A stretch of 64,000 nt of DNA from Gemmatimonadaceae bacterium (GTDB lineage Bacteria; Gemmatimonadota; Gemmatimonadetes; Gemmatimonadales; Gemmatimonadaceae): NCBI GenBank assembly GCA_030647905.1, contig JAUSJA010000033.1:248001-312000 (forward strand). The letters run 5' to 3'. Under the pieces are notes generated by a model. It had not been told where the DNA came from and made no database searches. It saw only the letters and a list, made by a program, of their open reading frames with translations. Positions 51,515 through 59,694 of this stretch are shown in pieces. Both the position numbers and the translations under genes were made by a program. The number at the start of each line of letters is the position of its first letter. Positions within the stretch are counted from its first letter, which is position 1.

Positions 51515-53532
51515 GGGCCGGCTTCCGCAGCGATCGCCCCTGGGACGACAGGCGCGACGTTCGCGTCGGCCAGTGAGCCGTCGGTTCGGCGGCGCGGGGG
51601 CAACATGCCAATGATCGCGCCGAGTACGATAATGCCCCCTCCGATCCAAATCCACGACACAAGCGGCTGCACGATCGCTCTGATGGTTGCGTGCGCTCCG
51701 TTCGGATCGAACGCCATCAGCGTCAGATACAGGTCGCCGCCGATGGTGCTGCGTACGTGCGGTGTGGGGACAGGCTGATCCGACGTCGGGTAGTAGTTCA
51801 TGCGCGGTTCAATCACGCCCACGACTCGCCCGTTCTTCAGTACCTCGAGGGTCGCGCCGATCACCGAGCGCTGTACCTCCTCTCGTCCCCACACCCCCTT
51901 CAGGCGAATGGTCTGTCCGGCGACGGTCAGTGTGTCGCCTGGCTTCATTGTCATTTCGCGATCGCTGCGGAACAACGACGAACCGGCGATTCCGAGCGCC
52001 ACGAGCAGGAGGCCAAGATGAGCCAGATAGCCACCGTATCGACGCGGGTTGCCTCGTATGAGGCGATAGAGCGTCGTGGCCCAGCCTTCCCCGTGCGCGT
52101 TGCGGCGAGCGCGCATCCCGATCCAGTACTCGCGAAGGTTCGCCATCGCTGCATAGCCGATGAAGCTGAACGCCACAACGCCGTAGAAACTTCGCGTCCC
52201 TGCCACGAGCGCTCCTACGCAAAACAGCAACGCGCCAACCAGGGGCGGTAGCAGCTTCGAACGCATCTCCGCCGCCGTCGCGCTCCGCCAGGGGAGCGCA
52301 GGTCCGACGCCCATCAGGAAGAGCAGCATCACAATCATCGGGAGCGTCATTCGATTGAAGAACGGTGCCCCGACGCTGACCTTCACCCCGCGGATCGCTT
52401 CGGCGATCAACGGGAACAGCGTGCCAATCAGCACCGTGAACATGAATGCTGTCAGGAACAAGTTGTTGAGCAGGAAAACGCTTTCGCGTGACGCCACCGA
52501 GTCCATTCTGCCCGACGTGCGAAGCCGGTCGGAATTTCCCGCGACCATCACCAGCGCACCAATGAGCACGAGCGCGATGAAGGCGAGGAAATAGTAGCCG
52601 ATCACACCGACTGTGAACGCGTGCACCGACGAGATGATACCCGAGCGTGTGAGGAACGTCCCGAGCACCGTGAGGACGAACGTCCCGACGACGAGGTTGA
52701 TGTTCCAGAGCCGGAGCATGCCGCGCCGCTCCTGCAGGATCATCGAATGCAGGTACGCCGTGGCCGTGAGCCACGGGAGAAACGATGCGTTCTCAACCGG
52801 ATCCCACGCCCAGTAGCCGCCCCAGCCGAGCACCTCGTACGACCACCACATTCCGGCGACGATCGCGGCAGTAAGGAAGCCCCACGACAAAAGGGTCCAG
52901 CGATGACTCAGCTTGATCCAGGCATCGCCGGTAACTTCGCCGGACAGCATCGCCCCAACAGCGAATGCGAACGGCACCGTCATCCCGACGTACCCGAGAT
53001 AGAGGAGGGGAGGGTGCACTCCCATCAGGATGTGGTTCTGCAGCAGCGGATTCGGGCCCGGTCCGTCAGCAGGGACGGGAAAGACCTGGTGAAACGGATT
53101 GGCTGGCCCAACGAGCAGAATGCCGAAGAACAGCGAGACTGCGAGAAGCGCCAACGCGGTGTACGGGATGAGGTTGCCTGGCCGGTTGCGATTCAGCCGC
53201 ACGACCACGGTGCCGTAGAGCGCGAGGACCCACGCCCAAAACAGAATCGATCCTTCGAGCGCGCCCCACAGGGAAATCACGGTGTAAAAGAGGGGCGTGG
53301 CACGGCTGCCGACCTGCGCAACGTACGACACGGAGAAGTCGTGCGTGACGAGGGCGACGACCATCGCGACCGTCGCAATGGTCACGAGCAGAAAATTCGT
53401 GTAGAGCGCACTATACACGATTGGAATCCACTCGCGGCGGCCTGTACGAACGGCGACTGGTGCCAGCACGATGCCCAACACCATGATGGGCAGCGCGACG
53501 AGCAACGCGTCATGCCCGAGAAGGCCAATCAC
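51511..53532 (-). CDS. ccmF: heme lyase CcmF
   Basis: The 673-residue polytopic protein has the tryptophan-rich heme-handling motif WGGYWAWDPVENASFLPWL, LWGALEGSILFWAW, and conserved histidines in GVHPPLLYLGYVG and GYLAHLGLLLVALG. It joins heme from CcmE to apocytochromes. It starts with GTG 53532 overlapping the ccmE stop, in a tight ccmABCDEFGH order. Confidence 0.95.
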   Translation of the reverse strand: MIGLLGHDALLVALPIMVLGIVLAPVAVRTGRREWIPIVYSALYTNFLLVTIATVAMVVALVTHDFSVSYVAQVGSRATPLFYTVISLWGALEGSILFWAWVLALYGTVVVRLNRNRPGNLIPYTALALLAVSLFFGILLVGPANPFHQVFPVPADGPGPNPLLQNHILMGVHPPLLYLGYVGMTVPFAFAVGAMLSGEVTGDAWIKLSHRWTLLSWGFLTAAIVAGMWWSYEVLGWGGYWAWDPVENASFLPWLTATAYLHSMILQERRGMLRLWNINLVVGTFVLTVLGTFLTRSGIISSVHAFTVGVIGYYFLAFIALVLIGALVMVAGNSDRLRTSGRMDSVASRESVFLLNNLFLTAFMFTVLIGTLFPLIAEAIRGVKVSVGAPFFNRMTLPMIVMLLFLMGVGPALPWRSATAAEMRSKLLPPLVGALLFCVGALVAGTRSFYGVVAFSFIGYAAMANLREYWIGMRARRNAHGEGWATTLYRLIRGNPRRYGGYLAHLGLLLVALGIAGSSLFRSDREMTMKPGDTLTVAGQTIRLKGVWGREEVQRSVIGATLEVLKNGRVVGVIEPRMNYYPTSDQPVPTPHVRSTIGGDLYLTLMAFDPNGAHATIRAIVQPLVSWIWIGGGIIVLGAIIGMLPPRRRTDGSLADANVAPVVPGAIAAEAGP

Positions 53533-53972
53533 GAGCCCGTTCCTTTCATGAGGGACTTGTACATGTTCTGGGGTTTTTGGCCAGCCTTTGGCGGACGGTA
53601 TTCGTTCGAGTGCTTGACCAGCAGGTTCGTCGCCTGGAAGAGGCCACTGCGCTCATAGCGCCCCTCGACAACGACGCCCATTCCATCGCGAAACATCTGC
53701 GGCGGCGCGCCTTTCGAGCGAGTCGCAATCTCGCCCGTGCCGTCGGTTATCACGAATCGAAGGTCGAGCGTTTTCGCGTCCCATTGCACCGATCCTGGCT
53801 TTACCTGCCCACCAAGCCGAACCGGGACTTCATACCCGTCGACGCCCTTGGCGAGCAATTCCTGCGGCGTCAGGAAGAAGACGATGTTCTTGTCGAGATT
53901 CCCGTACAGGAGCCATGCGAATGCGCCGAGCGCCACGATGACCGCCACGAGGGCTGATTGGCGGCGGGTCAT
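53529..53972 (-). CDS. ccmE: heme chaperone CcmE
   Basis: The 147-residue protein has one membrane anchor and a beta-barrel (OB-type) periplasmic domain (VRLGGQVKPGSVQWDAKTL). The heme-attachment histidine lies in LVKHSNEYRPPK, corresponding to the KHDENYTPPE type motif. It shuttles heme from CcmABCD to CcmF. ATG 53972 overlaps the ccmD stop. Confidence 0.93.
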   Translation of the reverse strand: MTRRQSALVAVIVALGAFAWLLYGNLDKNIVFFLTPQELLAKGVDGYEVPVRLGGQVKPGSVQWDAKTLDLRFVITDGTGEIATRSKGAPPQMFRDGMGVVVEGRYERSGLFQATNLLVKHSNEYRPPKAGQKPQNMYKSLMKGTGS

Positions 53973-54118
53973 CGGGCGCGCTCCATTTCCTTTGACGCGC
54001 TCTCGAACTCCGCGCGGGCCTGTCCGAGGGCGCGATGCACGCGGAACCAGTAGCCCAGGAACACGCCCCAGGTTATTGCGTACGCCGCGCCGATGAATGC
54101 CCAGTTCTGGTCTTGCAT
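53969..54118 (-). CDS. ccmD: small membrane protein CcmD
   Basis: A 49-residue protein in the ccmC-ccmE gap: one helix (FIGAAYAITWGVFLGYWF) followed by a charged cytoplasmic tail. Size, topology and position match CcmD, which helps release holo-CcmE from CcmC. Confidence 0.88.
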   Translation of the reverse strand: MQDQNWAFIGAAYAITWGVFLGYWFRVHRALGQARAEFESASKEMERAR

Positions 54119-54120
54119 TT

Positions 54121-54828
54121 TCACGTACCCCCGAGTGCAGCCGCGTCGGCCAGGAGCTCGGTCGCCCGGCGAAGGCGCGCAAGCTCGTACCGGCGGCGGA
54201 TGAAGTAGATCATGATGAGCAGAAACGCTATCGCATTCGTTCTGAGCCCCAGCACGTACGTGGAATCCAGCGTGGAGGGGCTCGATTGTATCTGGTGAAT
54301 GGTGCGCCACCACCGCACCGACATGTAAACGATTGGGACATTGATGGCACCAAACACACCGACTGCGGCACTCCACTGCGCCCGTCGCTCTGGGTCGTCG
54401 ACGAACGATCGCAACGCAAGGTAGCCGACGAAGATCATGAACAGGACGAGGGTCGAGGTGAGGCGGGCGTCCCACACCCACCACGCGCCCCACGTCGGTT
54501 TCCCCCAAATCATGCCCAGCACCAACGTCAGTCCGTTGAAGGTAGCCCCGACCTCGGCGGCGGCAGCCGCCAGAAGATCGTCCTTCTCCCGCCCGTACAG
54601 CATGTAAAGAATGCTGTACACCAGAACCACCGCAAAGGCCAGGAACGTGATCCACGCAGCGGGCACGTGCACGTACAGGATTTTTTGCAGGTGCCCCATG
54701 TTTTCATCCGCCAGCGAGTTCCTCACCGCGTACGCCTGCGCCGCGATCAGGGCGACGAACGCGAAGACGCCAAAGAGCGACCAGGCGCGCGATCGAGGAA
54801 CGTTCATGGTGTCAGCGGATTCATTCAT
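54121..54828 (-). CDS. ccmC: heme-handling protein CcmC
   Basis: A 235-residue six-helix protein with the tryptophan-rich motif WGKPTWGAWWVWDARLTS and histidines in ILYVHVPAAW and RTIHQ. CcmC presents heme to CcmE. Starts at ATG 54828, 9 bp after ccmB. Confidence 0.94.
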   Translation of the reverse strand: MNESADTMNVPRSRAWSLFGVFAFVALIAAQAYAVRNSLADENMGHLQKILYVHVPAAWITFLAFAVVLVYSILYMLYGREKDDLLAAAAAEVGATFNGLTLVLGMIWGKPTWGAWWVWDARLTSTLVLFMIFVGYLALRSFVDDPERRAQWSAAVGVFGAINVPIVYMSVRWWRTIHQIQSSPSTLDSTYVLGLRTNAIAFLLIMIYFIRRRYELARLRRATELLADAAALGGT

Positions 54829-54837
54829 GCGAGACCC

Positions 54838-55524
54838 TCAGGCTTCAATGACGTGCTCGAACGCGAGCAATGTGGCGGCGACGAAGATAACGTCGTACGC
54901 AATGAGCAACCGAATCCACGCACCGGCCTCATGCATCAGGTCGCCGGTCAGGAGCGCTTTCGACCCAGAGATCGCCGCGAGCAGCACCGGGACCAGCATT
55001 GGAAAGAGGAGCAAGGGGAGGAGCACTTCGCGCGCGCGAGTCCGGCTCGACATCGCGGCGTAAAATGTGCCGAGTACCACGAGACCAACCGCACCGAGCG
55101 CGAACAGGCCGAGCAGGGACGGCCACGCCCTGGGAATCGTCACCTGAAAGAGCGTCACACCCACGATGATGACGATGGCGAGCATGAGCCCCACGAACAG
55201 CGCATTCGCCAGGAGCTTACCGGCGAGGATTGTCCAGCGCGAACCGGGATACAGCAACAGCGGCTCGATGGCGCCGCTTTCGAGCTCGACCTGAAACGAA
55301 CGATTGAACGCAAGGACTCCGGCAAAGAGGGCGGCGAGCCACACCGCCCCGGCCGCGGCATCGCGCAACGCTTGTGCCTCTGGTCCAAGCGCAAAGCCAA
55401 AGAGAACGAGTATCGTCACCGCCAGCGCCACTACGCTGTTGAAACCGGCTTTCGAGCGACGCTCCGTGGTGATGTCTTTCCACGCGATCACACGGACGCG
55501 ACGCAAGTCCTCTCGCCAAGCCAT
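54838..55524 (-). CDS. ccmB: heme exporter membrane subunit CcmB
   Basis: A 228-residue, six-helix ABC-2-type membrane protein with CcmB sequence features (KDITTERRSKAGFNSVV, ESGAIEPLLLYPGSRW, LLPLLLFPMLVPVLLAAI). It pairs with CcmA; the complex uses ATP to release holo-CcmE. Its ATG overlaps the ccmA stop. Confidence 0.93.
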   Translation of the reverse strand: MAWREDLRRVRVIAWKDITTERRSKAGFNSVVALAVTILVLFGFALGPEAQALRDAAAGAVWLAALFAGVLAFNRSFQVELESGAIEPLLLYPGSRWTILAGKLLANALFVGLMLAIVIIVGVTLFQVTIPRAWPSLLGLFALGAVGLVVLGTFYAAMSSRTRAREVLLPLLLFPMLVPVLLAAISGSKALLTGDLMHEAGAWIRLLIAYDVIFVAATLLAFEHVIEA

Positions 55525-56243
55525 CAGCGTGCTCCAGCGGCCGACGCGAGCGCCGGCGCAGTCGCTGCCGGAGCGTTCGCGACCGATCCATCTCCCTCGG
55601 CGGCGATGCGACCATCGACGAGCGTTAGTACGCGATCGAGCATGCCCGCCGCCGGAGCGAGTTCGTGAAGGACGAGGAGCGCCGCGCCGCCGCCATTCCG
55701 CACCTCGGTGATGACCGCGTTCATGATGTCAATGCCGGCGGCATCGAGGTTGGCGTATGGTTCGTCGAGGAGGAGCAACCGCGGGCGCACGAGCATCAGG
55801 CGCGCGAGCGCCAACCGGCGCTGCATGCCGGCGGAAAAGCCACGCACCCGATCGTTTGCGACGCGGGCGAGACCGACGCGATCGAGCGACGCCTCAAGAC
55901 CCTCGGGCGATCGACCCAACATCTCCGCGGCGAACCGCAGATTCTCGAGCGCCGTCAGGTCTTCGTACAACCCGGCCGTGTGCGCGAGAAAACCCACGTG
56001 CCGGCGCACGTCATCCGCGGCCCGCGTGACGTCGTGTCCATAAACCCAGGCCGCACCAGCGTTTGGCTTGAGCAGGGTTGAGAGGACACGCAGGAACGTG
56101 GTCTTGCCGCTCCCATTGGCACCCGCCAACCCGACGACCTCGCCGGGCCGGACCTGAAGTGACACTCCACGCAGACACCAGCGGGCGCCGAACCGACGCG
56201 CAATTCCCTGGGCGTCTACCGCGAGCGATGACTCTGCATTCAT
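55524..56243 (-). CDS. ccmA: heme exporter ATP-binding subunit CcmA
   Basis: A 239-residue ABC ATPase with Walker A GANGSGKTT, signature FSAGMQRRL, Walker B LLLLDEPYANLD and H-loop VLHELA. It is the first gene of the eight-gene ccm operon, whose promoter should lie in 56244-56468, a stretch in which I see no gene or clear box. Ccm is needed for every CXXCH protein in the window. Confidence 0.93.
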   Translation of the reverse strand: MNAESSLAVDAQGIARRFGARWCLRGVSLQVRPGEVVGLAGANGSGKTTFLRVLSTLLKPNAGAAWVYGHDVTRAADDVRRHVGFLAHTAGLYEDLTALENLRFAAEMLGRSPEGLEASLDRVGLARVANDRVRGFSAGMQRRLALARLMLVRPRLLLLDEPYANLDAAGIDIMNAVITEVRNGGGAALLVLHELAPAAGMLDRVLTLVDGRIAAEGDGSVANAPAATAPALASAAGAR

Positions 56244-56468
56244 TAGTCCGTCGGGTGCGTCTGGGTACGATTGGATGAGAAGCGTCCATTGGTTGCCGGA
56301 TCGGCGCCGCGCGAGCCGACGGCTCGCCGTGCTGCTGCTCAGGAGCCTGGGCCTGATGCGGCTGACGTGCCGTCAGAGGCTGCAAACAATGTAGTCCTTT
56401 CGCTGGCAAGCGGGAGTGGCCTGGCGACCGGGTTGCCGCGTCGCACGGGACCACCTTTTTCGAAGCGG

Positions 56469-56933
56469 TTACTGCCGCGTGCCTTCGGTGCGAAGCATAA
56501 CCAGCGAATCGGCACCCTTCGTGTTGTAGTGAGCGATCGTCTTCCCTACGAGCTTGCCGCCGTCCATGTGCATCGAGCTATGCGTGGTCACCATCACGTT
56601 CTTCCGCAGAGCGCTCGCGTATGGGCCGTTGTCGACGACGATGCTGTCGTTGTCCATGGAGACGACGCGGAGTTCCATCGGTTCGCGATTCGGCAGGGAC
56701 ATCTTCCAGCCCGTCATCTCGTTCGTTGCATCGAGCATGTAGGTCAGGAGCGTGGTGTCCTTCCCTTCGGGCATGACCGTGACGGTCCACTTGCCGGCGA
56801 CATTCATCGGGGCCGGGGCGGCGGGCTCCGGAGCGGCGGCCATTGCCGCCGACGTGTCGGCGGGCGGCACATCCTTCTTCGAACAGGCAAGCATTACCGG
56901 TAGAACCAAGAGCAGTGCAGCGCGCGACATCAT
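56469..56933 (-). CDS. small lipoprotein of unknown function
   Basis: Two adjacent ATGs (56933 and 56930) follow an AGGAGG site; the second has the better spacing. The signal peptide ends VMLACS, a lipobox. The mature part is an alanine/proline-rich linker and a lipocalin-like beta domain (AGKWTVTVMPEGKDTTLLT, DSIVVDNGPYAS, KLVGKTIAHY). No family name can be given. It is separated from ccmA by 225 bp. Confidence 0.75.
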   Translation of the reverse strand: MMSRAALLLVLPVMLACSKKDVPPADTSAAMAAAPEPAAPAPMNVAGKWTVTVMPEGKDTTLLTYMLDATNEMTGWKMSLPNREPMELRVVSMDNDSIVVDNGPYASALRKNVMVTTHSSMHMDGGKLVGKTIAHYNTKGADSLVMLRTEGTRQ

Positions 56934-57265
56934 CGTGCCTCCTGAGTTAGTGACTCTGTCCTGCATGCGGCCAAGGGCCGCTAACGTACGGAGGACGAAG
57001 GCAATCTGCAACATCGCCCGAACCGCACGCGTGGTCGCTCTGGTGAAGCGGCGAACTTATTTGGCAGGCGCCGCCGCCGAAGCAGCCGTCGCGAGCAAGA
57101 GGATTTTTCTTAACATGTGCCGCTCCCTGTTTGGTCGTTTTTGTGTCGGCCGCGGTGCTGGCGGTGGCAACTCGCAGAAGAACCTACCTCGCCGCGGCGG
57201 ATGCGCTAGGACCAACGCCGGTTACTCTGCGGGGTCGAGTTCGGTGAAGGAGCCGGTAGCTCCGT
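56934..57265. other. spacer with a signal-peptide-only mini frame
   Basis: This 332-bp stretch lacks a normal gene. On the minus strand at 57057-57116 there is a 19-codon frame, MLRKILLLATAASAAAPAK then stop, preceded by CAGGGAG. It looks like a cleavable signal peptide without a mature protein and may be a decayed gene start. I see nothing else in the spacer. Confidence 0.4.
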
Positions 57266-58422
57266 TCAGAACCACTGCCTGAGCCAGCGCTTCTCGAGGA
57301 GAACCTTCACAAGGTGCCAGCGGCGCCCAGGTGGGCGGATCTTTACCTGTGGTACTGGCTCCGCGTAGAAGTTGCCCTTCCCCAAGCCCGCCTTGCCATC
57401 CCCCGTCTCGATGAAGCACGCACCCTCTCCCTCGAAGGATGCCCGCTCTCCCTTCCCGGTGATGCTGCGCACGATGTTGCGCGCAACGATCTCGGCTTCG
57501 GCGTGGGCGAACACGCCTGCCTTAGGCAGCGGCTTGCCGAGCTTCAAGGGAATGGCAACGACATCGCCGAGAGCGTAGACGCCGTCGTACTGCGTCTCGA
57601 GCGTGTGACGATCGACCGAAACCCAGCCGCTCTCGCCAACGAGGCCTGACTCGCGCACGACCTTCGGGGCTCTGTGCGGCGGGACATAGGCGAGAAGGTC
57701 GAAGAACGCCTCCGAACCATTCGTGAACTTGAGTCGCTGGCCGCTGTCGTCCACTTCCTTGATCTGGTGCTCGGGGTGGTAGGCGATACCCTTTGCCTCG
57801 ACCATCCCGCGAACAGCCTTGGAAACCTCGGGGCCAGCCACCCCCATTGGACCCGGCTCGGCCGCGTAGAGGTCGATCTGCGTCCTGTCACGAATCCTTC
57901 GCTTTCGGCATGCGTACTCGAGCAGCATCGCGGCCTCGTACGGTGCTGCGGGGCACTTATAGGCCGGAGCGGCCGTCAGCACGATCAGCTTCCCGCCGGT
58001 GAACCCGGCAAAGGCATCCCGCAGCGCCTCGGCGCCGGCGAGCGTGTAGAAGTTGTGACCCGCTTCCCTCGGCCCGGTACGGCCTCCGTTGCGAGTTCCG
58101 CCCCGAGGGCGATGATGAGGTAGTCGCCGGTCAGAGTGCGACCCGAGACGACGATCTCTCGCTTCCCGGGTTCGATGCGCTCGATCTCACCTCGCACGAC
58201 TTCGACACCGTGTTTCTCGAGTCGGGTCATGGGGCGTGAGATCTGCTCGGCGGTGCGACTCCCCGTTATCAGCCAGAGCAAGGAAGGAGCAAACACGAAG
58301 GACGATTCGCGCTCGACGAGCACCACTCGGTGCCGCGGCGGCAGGGCCTTGCGGAGTTCGGTCGCCGCCGCCAGTCCACCGACCCCTCCACCAAGTATGA
58401 GTACCGTCTTTGATGTCATCAC
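57266..58422 (-). pseudogene. sulfide:quinone-oxidoreductase-like FAD enzyme, frameshifted
   Basis: The 5' part (57985-58422) encodes the FAD-binding start LILGGGVGGLAAATELRK and a region to GAELATEAVPG. The reading then continues in another frame from about 58070, giving HNFYTLAGAEALRDAF, LTAAPAYKCPAAPYEAAML (a cysteine typical of type SQR active sites) and a C-terminal part to 57266 with YALGDVVAIPL. One missing base near 58070-58071 explains the break. Intact, it would oxidise sulfide or another reductant and reduce quinone. It could be a true pseudogene or an assembly error. It is next to DsrE and ArsR-rhodanese genes. Confidence 0.75.
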
Positions 58423-58428
58423 GTGTCC

Positions 58429-58779
58429 TCAGAAGATCAGGGTCTTGTCGGCTTCGATCGTCCAGGCCGTCCACTCGTCGAGGGAACTCCGATGTGTGCC
58501 CTCAGCGAGCTCCGCTTCGGTGATTCCACGCGCGTCCATGCAGGTGCCGCAGACACCGACCCTGCCCCCGCGACGCGTCACCGCGGCGAGCATGGTCTGG
58601 ACGTTGTAGTAGCCTTGCGGCACTTTCTGGCCGCTCTTGGCACAGCTGGCGGCATCGCCGGCGAGGAAGACTTTCACTTCGATACCGTCCTGCTTCGCGA
58701 GCGAGGCCGCGAGGCGGAGCCCGTTGTAGGAGCGCTCAGAGCCATAGGGAGGGTCGTTTAAGATGACCAGTGCTTTCAT
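58429..58779 (-). CDS. DsrE/DsrF-like sulfur-relay protein
   Basis: The ATG at 58779 overlaps the regulator stop (ATGA). The 116-residue protein is a DsrE-fold domain: ALVILNDPPYGSERSYNGLR, VKVFLAGDAASCAKSG, and a conserved cysteine pair in GRVGVCGTCMDARGI. Such proteins bind or move sulfane sulfur. Together with the rhodanese-bearing regulator and the broken SQR-like gene it forms a sulfide/persulfide module. Confidence 0.88.
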   Translation of the reverse strand: MKALVILNDPPYGSERSYNGLRLAASLAKQDGIEVKVFLAGDAASCAKSGQKVPQGYYNVQTMLAAVTRRGGRVGVCGTCMDARGITEAELAEGTHRSSLDEWTAWTIEADKTLIF

Positions 58780-59456
58780 GCTGCTTCCTCCGTCGTGGAT
58801 ACTTCGATGGGGAGTCCGGCGGCCCGCCACTCGGGGAAACCATCCATGAGCCGCCTGGCGTAATGACCGCGCGCCCGAAGAATCTCGACCGCGCGGAAGG
58901 CAAGGACGCAATACGGCCCCCGGCAGTAGGCCACAACCTCCTTCCCAGTGGGCAGCTCGCTGATGCGATTCTCGAGTTCCTCGACGGGAACCGACACGGC
59001 ACCCGGAATGTGGCCGGCCCGGTACTCGTCTGAAGGGCGCACATCGAGCACGAGGACGGCGCCCGCGCGCGCTCTCTCAAGGAGGTCTTCTCGTGCAACC
59101 GGCTCAAGTTGATCTCGCGCGGTGAGAAAGGTTTCGACGATCCTGCTCACCTCGGCCAGGTGGCGCTCGGCGATTTCGCGAATCAGCCGCGACAAGTCGT
59201 AAATGTTGGGGTCAGTGAGCCGGTAGAACACATAGAGGCCAGCCTTTCGGGAATCGACCAATTGTGCCTGCCGAAGCACGTGCAGGTGATGCGAGGCGTT
59301 GGCGACCGAAAGACCCGTCTCCCGGGCGAGTTTCTCTACCGTTCGCTCACCCTGGGCGAGGATTTCAAGCAACTCCAGGCGGCGACCGCTTCCGACAGCC
59401 TTTCCGATTCTGGCAAGTTGGTCGTACAGACGGTCCTTCAGTCTTCGGCGGGACAC
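58776..59456 (-). CDS. ArsR-type repressor fused to a rhodanese domain
   Basis: I use the GTG at 59456, where homologous proteins begin (SRRRLKDRLYDQLARIGKAV); a TTG at 59483 would place the start inside an inverted repeat. Residues 1-110 are an ArsR winged helix (KLARETGLSVANASHHLHVL), residues 125-226 a rhodanese with active-site loop YCRGPYCVLA. The DNA-binding part has no cysteine, so sensing may go through the rhodanese cysteine. It probably controls the sulfur genes downstream and itself. Confidence 0.85.
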   Translation of the reverse strand: MSRRRLKDRLYDQLARIGKAVGSGRRLELLEILAQGERTVEKLARETGLSVANASHHLHVLRQAQLVDSRKAGLYVFYRLTDPNIYDLSRLIREIAERHLAEVSRIVETFLTARDQLEPVAREDLLERARAGAVLVLDVRPSDEYRAGHIPGAVSVPVEELENRISELPTGKEVVAYCRGPYCVLAFRAVEILRARGHYARRLMDGFPEWRAAGLPIEVSTTEEAA

Positions 59457-59472
59457 GGCAGAGACCCCATTA

Positions 59473-59500
59473 GAGTATTCCAATGGTTACTTGAATACTC
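59473..59500. promoter_or_regulatory. inverted-repeat operator of the ArsR-rhodanese regulator
   Basis: GAGTATTC (59473-59480) and GAATACTC (59493-59500) are perfect 8-bp arms with a 12-bp centre, 17 bp upstream of the regulator start and in front of the divergent aldehyde dehydrogenase. The ATTC/GAAT arms recall operators of persulfide-responsive ArsR proteins (SqrR/BigR group), though the spacing differs. Confidence 0.6.
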
Positions 59501-59694
59501 TGCCCTGTCAAGTGCCAGACAGAACTGGATCCTCGGCGAACCGGTAGAGACTGACGCGCATGATGGTGCTCGTGGACTTGATCCCTGAATCCTGCAACCT
59601 GCTGCCAAGCTGCGACCCAATCGTTATTCTGCAAGCGCATACTCGCTCTCAACAAGGCCGCTACCAGAAGTTGATAGCTGCAGGAGATGATTGG

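Noticed and set aside
59483-59483. TTG start for the ArsR-rhodanese regulator
   Set aside because: It would place the first codons inside the inverted-repeat operator; the GTG at 59456 matches where family proteins begin.
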